A stretch of DNA of 64,000 bases from Scatosoma sp048465415 (GTDB lineage Bacteria; Bacillota; Clostridia; Christensenellales; Borkfalkiaceae). Where the stretch lies: assembly GCA_048465415.1 (NCBI GenBank), contig DBFWLO010000015.1, forward strand, positions 94,473 to 158,472. The letters are read 5' to 3'. Made by a program: the position numbers and the translations under genes. Position 1 is the first letter of the stretch; each line of letters starts with the position of its first letter. Positions 15,585 through 22,959 of the stretch are shown piece after piece. Below the pieces are notes generated by a model. The model was not told the DNA's origin and searched no databases. It saw only the letters and a program-made list of their open reading frames with translations.

Positions 15585-15992
15585 TCATTGTAAATCTAAT
15601 TCGTCGCCGAAAATCTCGTAGAGCTTTGCCAAAGCGTCGGGATCAAAGGCTTTCATAGCGTCTATTTCGTTTTGCAAATCGTCTTCGGGTTCGTCATCTG
15701 ATAAGGTATCGTCTGCGGGAATAGGAGGGATAACTTCGCCTGTTTCTGTGTCAAAATCAGGCTGTTCGGGCTGTTGAATACGTATTTCGTCTAAATTCTC
15801 AACGATGGCAAGTTTATAACCTTTTGCAATTAGTTTTGAAATATAAACGTCTACGGCGTGAACGGGAAAGCCGACCATAGGTACGCGAGATTCAAGACCG
15901 CAATCCCGTCCTGTCAACGTCAAATCTACTTCTTCGGCAATTTTAACGGCGTTTTCACCTAAAATTTCATAAAAATCGCCGTGCCGCCACAT
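15585..15992 (-). CDS. MutS domain I-like protein, out of frame with PcfK
   Basis: 135 residues: WRHGDFYEILGENAVKIAEE, then DLTLTGRDCG and RVPMVGFPVHAVDVYISKLI reproduce the mismatch-binding domain I of MutS, followed by an acidic tail. The key Phe of the F-x-E/FYE motif is present (DFYEIL). The preceding residues expected of this domain, FYQRYMKLQAQYPDT, are encoded just upstream but in the PcfK frame, so a single PcfK-MutS-I polypeptide appears to have been split by a 1-nt frame change near 15990. As it stands the ORF would start at the ATG inside PcfK. Confidence 0.65.
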   Translation of the reverse strand: MWRHGDFYEILGENAVKIAEEVDLTLTGRDCGLESRVPMVGFPVHAVDVYISKLIAKGYKLAIVENLDEIRIQQPEQPDFDTETGEVIPPIPADDTLSDDEPEDDLQNEIDAMKAFDPDALAKLYEIFGDELDLQ

Positions 15993-16645
15993 ACCGTGTC
16001 AGGGTATTGGGCTTGAAGTTTCATATATCGCTGATAGAACGGAGAGCTTTGCGGGGGGATAGCGGAAACGGCGTTTGGCAATACCTTTGCGGGGAAGGAG
16101 GCAGGTTGTGGTTCTTCGGGCAAGTTTTCTTTCGTTTCGGGTAACGGCTCAATTTCGTCTTCCGTTTCTTCGGTTTCGTCCTCGGTTTCTTCGTCGCTGT
16201 CCGTTTCGGTGTCGTCGCTTTTTTGCTCCATCATTTCAAAAATGGACATTTGCGGTTTTGGTTTTTGTACGGGCGGAATAGGCGAAACGGCGGGGGCAGG
16301 GCTGCGTGTAACGCTGTGTTGTACGGGTTTATATTCCGTGCCGTCCTCATTATACAGCGTACCTTCGATACTTGTTTCTTCGAAATAGTGGATAGCCCAG
16401 CCGTAAACGGTAGAATCTTCTATGCACGTACTTTTCGCACTCTTTTCCGCTTTTTTGCGAGCCTCCTCGCAGGCGAATTTCATAAATCCGTCGAGGTCTT
16501 TTTTATTAATAACCGTCTTGCCGTCTTTTTGGATTTTTACTCCGCGATTGATTTTGTCCGCAAGCGTTTCGCTTGCGGACTTTTCTAAATATTCTTTAAC
16601 GGATCGTTGTTCGGGCGTTTTTGCTGCAAGATTTAAGATGGGCAT
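15959..16645 (-). CDS. PcfK-like protein
   Basis: 228 residues with the PcfK core at the N-terminus: VKEYLEKSASETLADKINRG, FMKFACEEARKKAEKSAKS and VYGWAIHYFEETSIEGTLYN. A Pro/acidic linker (long Glu/Asp/Thr runs, residues about 125-190) leads to FYQRYMKLQAQYPDT, which is the beginning of a MutS-I domain, before the frame ends in an unrelated CGGTAIFMKF. PcfK lies beside PcfJ on pCF10-type plasmids. The ribosome site GGAGG overlaps the end of the upstream gene. Confidence 0.85.
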   Translation of the reverse strand: MPILNLAAKTPEQRSVKEYLEKSASETLADKINRGVKIQKDGKTVINKKDLDGFMKFACEEARKKAEKSAKSTCIEDSTVYGWAIHYFEETSIEGTLYNEDGTEYKPVQHSVTRSPAPAVSPIPPVQKPKPQMSIFEMMEQKSDDTETDSDEETEDETEETEDEIEPLPETKENLPEEPQPASFPAKVLPNAVSAIPPQSSPFYQRYMKLQAQYPDTVCGGTAIFMKF

Positions 16646-16646
16646 A

Positions 16647-17084
16647 TTAGTATTCCTCCGCTTTTTTGAGATAGGCTTTTAATGCTTTCTTTAAGCCGTG
16701 TAATAGACGTTTATCCGCGTTTATCTGATTGACTGTCAGATCGAGCGCATCAAACGTTTCTTCTAAATCGTGGGTGATGCAGTATTCATGATTGGCAAGC
16801 TCGGAAAGGAACATATCGTAAATAAATCCGTCGCCCGTTTTATCCGCCGCGATTGCGTCGGACATTTCTTTTTCAAAGCGATTAAGCATTTCATGAAAGG
16901 CGGTGTGGTCGATTTTACGGATATAGCAGCCTCCGCCGATAGAGTAAATTTTATCGGTATCGTTTACGCTCAAGCCCCATTTTTGCATCATTTCTTCGAA
17001 TTGCTTGTTGCTGAAACACGCGCCCAAAGGAAACGCGTTCATTTCTTTTTGTTGGCGGTTTTTAAGTTCTTCGTATTTGTTCAT
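16647..17084 (-). CDS. 145-residue ICE/plasmid accessory protein
   Basis: Begins MNKYEELKNRQQKEMNAFPL, a start common among small proteins encoded next to PcfK in Firmicute mobile elements. Middle section SIGGGCYIRKIDHTAFHEML, helical C-terminus. Soluble, no known catalytic motif. It ends 1 nt before the PcfK start. Confidence 0.65.
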   Translation of the reverse strand: MNKYEELKNRQQKEMNAFPLGACFSNKQFEEMMQKWGLSVNDTDKIYSIGGGCYIRKIDHTAFHEMLNRFEKEMSDAIAADKTGDGFIYDMFLSELANHEYCITHDLEETFDALDLTVNQINADKRLLHGLKKALKAYLKKAEEY

Positions 17085-17102
17085 GTCTTTTTCTCCTTGA
17101 AA

Positions 17103-17240
17103 TTAAAGTTCTTCTTCGAGGAATTCTAAAAATTCTTCGGTCAAAAGCCTATTGCCGTAATAATTTGTAAAGAGCCGTGCGACAGTTTCGCCGTCTAATT
17201 GGATAAGCTGATTCCAGATTGTTGTTTGTAATTCTGACAT
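17103..17240 (-). CDS. 45-residue hypothetical protein
   Basis: MSELQTTIWNQLIQLDGETV... ending LEFLEEEL, with AGGAGG upstream on the minus strand and tight spacing to both neighbours. An acidic helical miniprotein that fits neatly in the operon. Function unknown. Confidence 0.6.
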   Translation of the reverse strand: MSELQTTIWNQLIQLDGETVARLFTNYYGNRLLTEEFLEFLEEEL

Positions 17241-17258
17241 AGGTAAATCCTCCTGAAT

Positions 17259-17456
17259 TTAGTGTTCTATTTTCCCGTAAACGTCGTCTGCGTAATATTC
17301 GCAAACGAACCAATTAAAAATCGCGGTGCATTTCACACCGCGATATTCTATAATATAGTAGGGCTGACGAGTATCGTCGATTTTTTCAAGGACGGTGATT
17401 TCGTCCATTTGTCCTTGAAGTGAGTTGATATGAGCTTGCGTGGTAAACGGTTTCAT
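17259..17456 (-). CDS. 65-residue hypothetical protein
   Basis: Starts MKPFTTQAHINSLQGQMDEI after AAGGAGGAG. The sequence IIEYRGVKCTAIFNWFVCEYYADD suggests a small beta-sheet protein. The longer upstream frame is antisense-like and lacks a ribosome site. Not recognised. Confidence 0.6.
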   Translation of the reverse strand: MKPFTTQAHINSLQGQMDEITVLEKIDDTRQPYYIIEYRGVKCTAIFNWFVCEYYADDVYGKIEH

Positions 17457-17469
17457 ATTTTTCTCCTCC

Positions 17470-17883
17470 TTATGAAAATCTTCTAATACCGCCGCCGAAA
17501 CTTTGCACGCCGATTGTGTCAAACTCGCTGCACCATTCGTCGGTTTTGTTCCACACGTATGCGTACGCATAATGTTTGTTGCCTTCGGTTTGTAAAAGCG
17601 TGTCCCATTCTTCTTCATAGTCGGTAACGATCAAGAAAGAGTAACATTCACCAAATGAGGTAAATTCATGGGTGATCGCATATACCGTACAGTTATACGC
17701 TTTTTCTATCTCTTTCAGTTGCTTCTCGATTGCGGGTTTCTGATATACCCAATATCCGCCGAAGCGTTCAAAGTAACAAACGTAATCGTTGTCGCGGAAA
17801 CCGTCGATATACGGTTCATAGACGTCTAATTTTTTTAACAGCTCGATTGCCTTTTCTTTTTTCAGTTCTTTCGTGATATTCAT
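17470..17883 (-). CDS. 137-residue hypothetical protein
   Basis: Begins MNITKELKKEKAIELLKKLD after GGAGG; its ATG overlaps the upstream TAA by one base (TAATG). Contains YFERFGGYWVYQKPAIEKQL and AITHEFTSFGECYSFLIVTD, a pattern seen in small conserved proteins of conjugative elements. Soluble. Function unknown. Confidence 0.6.
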   Translation of the reverse strand: MNITKELKKEKAIELLKKLDVYEPYIDGFRDNDYVCYFERFGGYWVYQKPAIEKQLKEIEKAYNCTVYAITHEFTSFGECYSFLIVTDYEEEWDTLLQTEGNKHYAYAYVWNKTDEWCSEFDTIGVQSFGGGIRRFS

Positions 17884-18059
17884 TATTGTACCTCCGTTTT
17901 TTCTGTTTGTTTTTTGCACTTAAAATCTGGATTGTTCTCGCAAATTGTGATGTCGCAGTTTTTGCAATCGCCGTTACAGAGATTCGCTCTGTCGCAATAA
18001 TCATAATGCGGACAATTTAGACACTGTTTTTTGCTTCTGCTTTTACATATAGAAATCAT
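17883..18059 (-). CDS. 58-residue cysteine-rich protein
   Basis: Ten Cys residues in CxxC-type pairs (QCLNCPHYDYCDRANLC, NGDCKNCDITICENN) point to a small zinc- or iron-sulphur-binding protein. AAGGAGG precedes the ATG, and the stop is fused to the next start. The GDCKNC segment resembles the Cys tail of the AbrB-like protein at 47536 in the other element (GDCKAC). Confidence 0.6.
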   Translation of the reverse strand: MISICKSRSKKQCLNCPHYDYCDRANLCNGDCKNCDITICENNPDFKCKKQTEKTEVQ

Positions 18060-18071
18060 GATAAAACCTCC

Positions 18072-18308
18072 TTATGCCGCTACCGAGCAGTGGTCTAATA
18101 TCAGTCGTCTGATTGACAGATATTCGTAATAGTCGTCAACCGTAACGTTGACTTCTTTGTACTCGTAATCAACGTCATAGTCGATACATTTACAAAGGAA
18201 TTTTTCGATAAATTCCAAAGCTTTCTCAACCGCGAAGATATCTTCGAGGTGAAAAACGGTAACGATTAAATTACCTAATGAGTTGTTGGATACGTAATCG
18301 ATTTTCAT
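18072..18308 (-). CDS. 78-residue hypothetical protein behind an inverted-repeat leader
   Basis: MKIDYVSNNSLGNLIVTVFHLEDIF..., acidic and Tyr-rich (VDYEYKEVNVTVDDYYEYLS). CAGGAGG precedes the ATG. The leader directly upstream is inverted-repeat element copy 1 (18335-18527), which makes this gene a likely regulatory target. Confidence 0.6.
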   Translation of the reverse strand: MKIDYVSNNSLGNLIVTVFHLEDIFAVEKALEFIEKFLCKCIDYDVDYEYKEVNVTVDDYYEYLSIRRLILDHCSVAA

Positions 18309-18334
18309 AGCTGAAAACCTCCTGATATATTTTA

Positions 18335-18527
18335 TTTTGCCTTTCGGCAGGGGCGCAGGAGCATGGTTCGGTGCTTTGCGCGGTCCATAGACACAAGGCT
18401 TGCAAAGGTCAACGAAAGAGGAGAAAATTTTGCTTTAGAAGAAAGGCAATAGAGGATATAAGCAAAAATTTCTCCCGTTGACGTTTGCGAGAACCATGCT
18501 ACAATCGCCACAACGAAAGGAAAAATA
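18335..18527. other. long inverted-repeat/structured element, copy 1
   Basis: The arms pair in order: TTTTGCCTTTCG with CGAAAGGaAAAA (18335-18346 / 18514-18525), GGCG with CGCC, AGCATGGTTC with GAACCATGCT (18360-18369 / 18491-18500), GCAAA with TTTGC, GTCAACG with CGTTGAC (18408-18414 / 18476-18482), and GAGAAAATTTTGCT with AGCAAAAATTTCTC. A TTGACG-16-TACAAT promoter-like pair (18478-18505) lies on the plus strand in the right arm. Copy 2 has the same layout with compensatory changes. The element ends about 10 nt before the ribosome site of the 18308 gene. It could be a structured RNA or an invertible promoter. Confidence 0.65.
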
Positions 18528-18537
18528 TATCGGGAAG

Positions 18538-18789
18538 TCAAAACGGGTTTTGATGCCAGATTCCCGCTAATACCTGTTGTAAAGTGATAGGGCGTATTTC
18601 CCATGACGGATTCCTTAATAAATGCTCGTCGTCGTGAGAATAAATCGGCGGATAGGAGAAATAGTGTTGCCGCATTTCTACGGCGTCTTGATAGGTAAAC
18701 GTTAAAAAATGGTCGTGAAAAATTCGGCTGCCGTTTTCACGATAGCCGACTCGGTATCCGTAAGGGTTATTGGGGGTGATTTTTTTCAT
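18538..18789 (-). CDS. 83-residue ICE accessory protein
   Basis: MKKITPNNPYGYRVGYRENG... with LTFTYQDAVEMRQHYFSYPP and a C-terminal LAGIWHQNPF. This YxVGYRE...GIWxxxPF pattern occurs in short proteins of many Clostridial mobile elements. Function unknown. The ribosome site is weak. Confidence 0.6.
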   Translation of the reverse strand: MKKITPNNPYGYRVGYRENGSRIFHDHFLTFTYQDAVEMRQHYFSYPPIYSHDDEHLLRNPSWEIRPITLQQVLAGIWHQNPF

Positions 18790-18801
18790 ACGCGCATAAC
18801 C

Positions 18802-19110
18802 TTAATGCACCTCTTTTTTGATAAGATCGATAAACGAATGGCGGTAATAATCGTTTTTATCGACTACGTGCCAGCTTAAATCCTGTTTTAATGTACAATC
18901 CCCGTCGATATCGAGCTCATAATTTTCGTTGACTTCGCCCGTTTCGTCGAATACTTCGTCGCCTACCCATGATAAATCGGGGTTAAGCTCGTTGGCGATG
19001 AGCTCCTGAAAATGATTATAAGCGTCGTTGTAGTATTCGTAAAGCTCGGTTTCTATACCGTCCGAGTCCGTCGTGGACCAATCGAATTGTACCATGTAAA
19101 CGTCTTCCAT
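18802..19110 (-). CDS. 102-residue acidic hypothetical protein
   Basis: MEDVYMVQFDWSTTDSDGIE... with many Asp, Glu and Tyr. Acidic DNA-mimic-like composition is notable on mobile elements, but this is composition only. GGAGC lies upstream of the ATG. Confidence 0.6.
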   Translation of the reverse strand: MEDVYMVQFDWSTTDSDGIETELYEYYNDAYNHFQELIANELNPDLSWVGDEVFDETGEVNENYELDIDGDCTLKQDLSWHVVDKNDYYRHSFIDLIKKEVH

Positions 19111-19116
19111 AATGAT

Positions 19117-19491
19117 TTAGCTCCTATTAAATTTTAATTTTTGCTCTATGACCGCATAACAGTTTCTCCGCCATTCGTTGGCGTATTCGTTGTCGGTAGG
19201 GGAAAGAAGTTTCAATATTCCGATAGGACAATCGCAGTATCCCGGTCCCATAGTTTCATCCATATCTTTGTAGCCGAACTCGGTGCCGTCCGTCTCTGTT
19301 AAGACAACTAACGCCCACACCTCTCCCGTTTTTGAAGATTTCATGGCGGCGTAATAAATATTACCAACCATGCTATCTTTTACTATGGCAGCCCACGACG
19401 GTTCTTTGCCAAATTCCGCGCGGTATTCTGCACGTCTGTCTATTTTACCGTCTTTTTTGTAATATGTAGCCTGATAATATGTCCAGCCCAT
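19117..19491 (-). CDS. DUF6927-like protein
   Basis: 124 residues: MGWTYYQATYYKKDGKIDRR, SMVGNIYYAAMKSSKTGEVW, EFGYKDMDETMGPGYCDCP and LLSPTDNEYANEWRRNC match, from memory, a conserved family of plasmid/ICE proteins (DUF6927). No catalytic residue can be named. It overlaps the ribosome-site region of its neighbour, so it is co-transcribed. Confidence 0.7.
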   Translation of the reverse strand: MGWTYYQATYYKKDGKIDRRAEYRAEFGKEPSWAAIVKDSMVGNIYYAAMKSSKTGEVWALVVLTETDGTEFGYKDMDETMGPGYCDCPIGILKLLSPTDNEYANEWRRNCYAVIEQKLKFNRS

Positions 19492-19492
19492 T

Positions 19493-19771
19493 TCAGTTAT
19501 CTCCGTTTACGTATTTGAACCATATCGAATACAGTATTTCGATATAGTCGTTGTTGTCGTTTTGATAGGCAACGGTGATATACCCTTTGTATTCGTCGTC
19601 CGAGTTTGCAGACGGACGGCACTTGTTTGTTACGTCCTCAAATACCCGAATATACGGCTTAGCATTTTTGGAAATGGCGGGAATCAATAGGTTGCCCTCC
19701 GATACATAACCGATACCTTTCAACTTCTCGTCCCTGTTTACTTTGCATACGCTGTAAACTACTTTTTGCAT
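19493..19771 (-). CDS. 92-residue hypothetical protein behind an inverted-repeat leader
   Basis: MQKVVYSVCKVNRDEKLKGI..., mixed alpha/beta and soluble. Its GGAGG lies immediately next to the end of inverted-repeat element copy 2 (19792-20044), and it is the first gene of the operon that runs down to 12.6 kb. Not recognised. Confidence 0.6.
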   Translation of the reverse strand: MQKVVYSVCKVNRDEKLKGIGYVSEGNLLIPAISKNAKPYIRVFEDVTNKCRPSANSDDEYKGYITVAYQNDNNDYIEILYSIWFKYVNGDN

Positions 19772-19791
19772 TTTGTAACCTCCGAAATTTT

Positions 19792-20044
19792 ATTTTTGCC
19801 TGTTCGGCAGGGGCGCAGGAGCATAGTCCGATTGAAGGGCGGAGCATTAAAAATAAGGGGTGCCGTTGTCAATGATTGCGAAAAAAATTTTGCGCTGAAA
19901 GAGAGGGAATATAAACGGAAAAAGCCGAGCTGTTCAACAGCTCGGCTTAAATTTAAGAAACATATATAAAGTTTTTAGCAAAATTTTTTTCCGTTGACAA
20001 CGGCGAGGACTATGCTACAATCGCCACAACGAACAGGCAAAAAT
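19792..20044. other. long inverted-repeat/structured element, copy 2
   Basis: Arms: ATTTTTGCCTGTTCG with CGAACAGGCAAAAAT (19792-19806 / 20030-20044, perfect), GGCG with CGCC, AGCATAGTCC with GGACTATGCT (19820-19829 / 20007-20016), GCCGTTGTCAA with TTGACAACGGC (19862-19872 / 19994-20004), and AAAAAAATTTTGC with GCAAAATTTTTTT (19881-19893 / 19978-19990). Unpaired strand segments (GGCAGGGGCGCAGGAG on the left, TACAATCGCCACAAC on the right) are identical to copy 1. TTGACA-16-TACAAT lies on the plus strand (19994-20021). A terminator sits in the central loop. The element precedes the 19771 gene's ribosome site. Confidence 0.65.
19917..19948 (-). terminator. terminator inside inverted-repeat element copy 2
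   Basis: A near-perfect palindrome of two 13-nt arms (AAGCCGAGCTGTT and its complement around one C) with five Ts on the minus strand. It probably ends transcripts from the paired-HTH genes before the downstream operon. Confidence 0.8.
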
Positions 20045-20061
20045 TCGGAGGTATCAGCAAA

Positions 20062-20538
20062 TTAATTTCTATCGTCTGTCCGTCCAAGCAGGTAATCTAT
20101 ACTTACATGGAAATAATTTGCAATAGCTTTCAAATAATCTATGGACGGGTACATTTTTCGTTTAGACCAATCGTAAAAGTAACTGCTTGGAAATGGCATT
20201 TGAGTCGCAATTTGACCATAAGTAGCCTTTTTTTCGTCTGTCAATTCTTGTAAACGGACTCGAAACGTTGTAGGGTTATCGGATGGATTAAAATTTTTGT
20301 CATTACTTTCTCCCAAAAGATAAAGAATGGGAATCTTCAAATAGTTTGCCAATTTTATTAAAATAGGAACAGATGGAATAATGCCATATAAAGTCGCTTT
20401 TGTCATAATTGTTCTTCCTACATTTGCACGGCGACCTAATTCAAACTTATCACATTCTTCATCGTCAATAATTTCGAGCATTCTAATTTTGAAATTTTCT
20501 GAAATTTTATATTGAGATTCTTGGGGTTGACCAGACAT
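20062..20538 (-). CDS. paired-HTH (XRE-like) regulator 2
   Basis: 158 residues with two helix-turn-helix units: about 15-75 (KFELGRRANVGRTIMTKATL, IKLANYLKIPILYLLGES) and about 90-155 (KATYGQIATQMPFPSSYFYD, IANYFHVSIDYLLGRTDD). It is homologous throughout to the regulator encoded just upstream, so the two form a tandem duplication. Each unit ends in the YLLG motif typical of Cro/C1-type domains. Likely controls the flanking divergent units. Confidence 0.8.
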   Translation of the reverse strand: MSGQPQESQYKISENFKIRMLEIIDDEECDKFELGRRANVGRTIMTKATLYGIIPSVPILIKLANYLKIPILYLLGESNDKNFNPSDNPTTFRVRLQELTDEKKATYGQIATQMPFPSSYFYDWSKRKMYPSIDYLKAIANYFHVSIDYLLGRTDDRN

Positions 20539-20552
20539 TCTATTTCCTTTTA

Positions 20553-21029
20553 TTAATTATTTTTATCGTCTGTGCGACCAAGTAAATAATCCATAGACAC
20601 GTTAAAATATGTAGCAAGTGCCATCAAATATTCTAATGACGGCAACGTGCCTTCTCTTACCCAATCGAAAAAATAGTTTCGCGTAAAAGGCATTTCATGT
20701 GCAATTTTAGAGTAGGTTACATGCTTTTCTTCACTTAACTCTTTAAGACGTACCTGAAATGTTGCAGATTTTGCAGAACAACAAAAATCGTCTTTTTTGC
20801 CACCTAATAAATAAGCTAATGAAACATTTAAGCCATCTGCTATTTTTATAAGTGTTCGAGTCGTAGGTATGATTCCAAAGAGTGTTGAGCGTAAAATTGT
20901 TTCTTTACTTATTCCTATGGAAGAAGCAAATTCATATTTAGTACAATCTTTTTCATCTATAAGTTCAAGCAAACGATTTTGAAAGTCGTATGAAATCCGA
21001 GATTCACCGTTTTGTGGCATTTTTGGCAT
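20553..21029 (-). CDS. paired-HTH (XRE-like) regulator 1
   Basis: 158 residues from MPKMPQNG (a start at 21020 is possible), with two Cro/C1-type HTH units as in its neighbour (FASSIGISKETILRSTLFG, IADGLNVSLAYLLGG; ALATYFNVSMDYLLGRTDD). It is transcribed away from the ECF sigma gene; the 250-bp divergent spacer contains a 10-bp inverted repeat that could be its operator. The frame is open further upstream but without a ribosome site. Confidence 0.8.
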   Translation of the reverse strand: MPKMPQNGESRISYDFQNRLLELIDEKDCTKYEFASSIGISKETILRSTLFGIIPTTRTLIKIADGLNVSLAYLLGGKKDDFCCSAKSATFQVRLKELSEEKHVTYSKIAHEMPFTRNYFFDWVREGTLPSLEYLMALATYFNVSMDYLLGRTDDKNN

Positions 21030-21074
21030 AATAGTACAATATTCCCTAGAACTCTTTATTTTTTGACAAAAAAA

Positions 21075-21160
21075 TCGCACTGAAAAACTGACTTTCTATA
21101 TTACTTATGATATAATGGTTTCAATAATCATTGGATTTGTTTTCAGACCATTCAGTGCGA
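21075..21160. promoter_or_regulatory. divergent control region with inverted repeat and sigma-unit promoter
   Basis: TCGCACTGAA (21075-21084) and its exact complement TTCAGTGCGA (21151-21160) flank a promoter for the sigma unit, CTGACT (21089-21094), 16 bp, TATAAT (21111-21116). The paired sites about 76 bp apart suit looping by a two-headed HTH protein. Confidence 0.55.
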
Positions 21161-21279
21161 CTATATAAAATATTTTAAAGTTTCGTTTATTGAAATTTCA
21201 CGCCGAGCATGCTTGGCAAAAAAATATTTATAATAAGTTTTATATAAAGACGGTTCAAAAAGAAAACGGCAGGAGAAAC

Positions 21280-21798
21280 ATGAACGTAATAAGATTTAAT
21301 TGGTTGTTAGGACGATATAAATACGACCGGGAAGCGGTGCGAGAGCTCTACGAGATTTATTATCCGTGGATTGTCCGCTATATAAATTGGCAATTTCGCG
21401 GAGCGGTGGACGGACGAGATATTGCGCAACAGTTTTTCCTAAAACTTTTCAACTGTAAGACGAATCCGATCCGCGCTCCCAATGCTTGGGTACGTACCGT
21501 CGCCCGAAACTTGGCGATAGACGTTTTACGTAAGTCGGGGAACAGGCAGAAAGCGGAAGAATTTGCCACTATGTCCGAAAAAATAGACGTGCCTGAAAAT
21601 CTTTCCGAAGAATTAGACTGTTTGAACGAAACGGAGAAGAAGATAGTCTATCTGCGATATTGGGAACGGTACAAATTAAAAGAGATAGCCGAGTTACTAC
21701 AAATAAACTACGGCTGCGCGAAAACTATCCACGCAACCGCAAAAAGGAAAATAAAAAAAGAATTTACAAAGGAGAGATATAATGAAGAATTTGAATAA
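21280..21798 (+). CDS. ECF-type RNA polymerase sigma factor
   Basis: 172 residues starting MNVIRFNWLLGRYKYDREAV. Region 2 (about 15-80) has YPWIVRYINWQFRGAVDGRD and AQQFFLKLFN; AWVRTVARNLAIDVLRK ends region 2; region 4 (about 110-165) has LNETEKKIVYLRYWERYKLK and EIAELLQINYGCAKTIHATA as HTH. AGGAG lies 4 nt before the ATG. The next gene overlaps its 3' end by 17 nt, so the sigma factor is co-translated with a secreted cysteine-peptidase-like protein and a one-span membrane protein, the common arrangement of an ECF sigma and its regulators. Confidence 0.88.
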   Translation: MNVIRFNWLLGRYKYDREAVRELYEIYYPWIVRYINWQFRGAVDGRDIAQQFFLKLFNCKTNPIRAPNAWVRTVARNLAIDVLRKSGNRQKAEEFATMSEKIDVPENLSEELDCLNETEKKIVYLRYWERYKLKEIAELLQINYGCAKTIHATAKRKIKKEFTKERYNEEFE

Positions 21799-22948
21799 GA
21801 CCGTTATAGGATTGACCGTTACCTTTGCTCTTGCGTTGCTTGCGCCGAGCTTGACAAACTTAAAAGCGAACGCCGTCGTGCGGTATGAGGTTATAGATAC
21901 GCTGTTTCAAAAAACGCTCAACGGCGTTTTGGACTATGAGAGTGTCGAGCAGGCGAGCGTGTCCGCACAAAAAGAAACGTTGTACGATATTAAGCTCAAT
22001 GATTTGGGCGTACTATACAGCTTCCGATATAACGACCAGGAAGGCTTTGCGATCATCATAGACGACGGGGATTTGAAAGTGACGGAGCTTTATACGGCAG
22101 GGGAGTCTCCGTATTCGGACGAACAGCAAAAGATTTACGTATCGGAAGGAGTGTATTGGTACAGTGAAGACGATCAATTTTATGATTGCATAACGAATTT
22201 GCCTATTTCCGTCGAGGGAATAGAAACGGTATCGGCAACGGCGTACTTTGGCGCGGTAGAATTTACGTACAGTGCCGAGTTGATTAATTATATGTATCGC
22301 TCGGAAACTCCGTACAATATTTTGTTTTCTATTCCCACCTATGACTACGGGAAGACCAACGGTTGCGTACCTATCGCGGGGACAAACCTCATTGCGTATC
22401 TGGATAAAACCTATTCGAACTTAATTCCCGATTATGAACCGGGAACGACGTTTTTAGGACGGTTTTATCGTTTCAAGGCAGTGAATGATACGATCTATAC
22501 CTTATCGGATACCTTGTACGCGGATATGGGAGCAACCACGAACAACGGCGCGACAGTTTCGCAGTTCCGTTCGGGTATGAAAAAGTACGTCAATCGGCAA
22601 GGTTATGCGATCGGTTATGAAAGTCTCATGTCCTGGGGCAAACTGAAATTCGATAGGGCGAAAACAGTGGTAGAGGAAGGCAAACCTATTGCGTTATTTT
22701 TGTCGGGATATACTTCTACGACGATAGCGACGGAGGAAGGGCGCGACGCCTTAAACTACGAAACGACGGCGGGCAATCATGCTGTGGCTGGATTCGGCTG
22801 TTTGGAGGTGAGTTATACGTTCTCGGATAACAGCACGAGAGCAGATAGGTATATCCATTGCGCTATGGGAGTGGGGCTTTACCAGAACGGTTATATCAAC
22901 GTGGGAAGCGCAAAGATAGACGAGGCGTTGGCGATCACAATTTCGTAA
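21782..22948 (+). CDS. secreted C39/C10-like cysteine peptidase domain protein
   Basis: 388 residues with a signal peptide (cut near LKANA, about residue 31). A propeptide-like region follows (about 35-150; repeated YSDEQQKIYVSEG, YWYSEDDQ). The C-terminal domain begins near FSIPTYDYGKTNGCVPIAG, where the Cys preceding VPIAG matches the catalytic Cys of C39-like/streptopain-like peptidases, and AGNHAVAGFGCLEV supplies the His. It acts outside the cell. It lies in the ECF sigma operon, so it may be the sensed or effector protein. Distinguishing a true peptidase from a C39-like inactive domain needs structure prediction. Confidence 0.72.
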   Translation: MKNLNKTVIGLTVTFALALLAPSLTNLKANAVVRYEVIDTLFQKTLNGVLDYESVEQASVSAQKETLYDIKLNDLGVLYSFRYNDQEGFAIIIDDGDLKVTELYTAGESPYSDEQQKIYVSEGVYWYSEDDQFYDCITNLPISVEGIETVSATAYFGAVEFTYSAELINYMYRSETPYNILFSIPTYDYGKTNGCVPIAGTNLIAYLDKTYSNLIPDYEPGTTFLGRFYRFKAVNDTIYTLSDTLYADMGATTNNGATVSQFRSGMKKYVNRQGYAIGYESLMSWGKLKFDRAKTVVEEGKPIALFLSGYTSTTIATEEGRDALNYETTAGNHAVAGFGCLEVSYTFSDNSTRADRYIHCAMGVGLYQNGYINVGSAKIDEALAITIS

Positions 22949-22959
22949 AGGCGGCAAAC

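Noticed and set aside
15975..15992. Programmed frameshift between PcfK and the MutS-like ORF
   Set aside because: No slippery heptamer or downstream pseudoknot was recognised. The site is reported only as a frame change of unknown cause.
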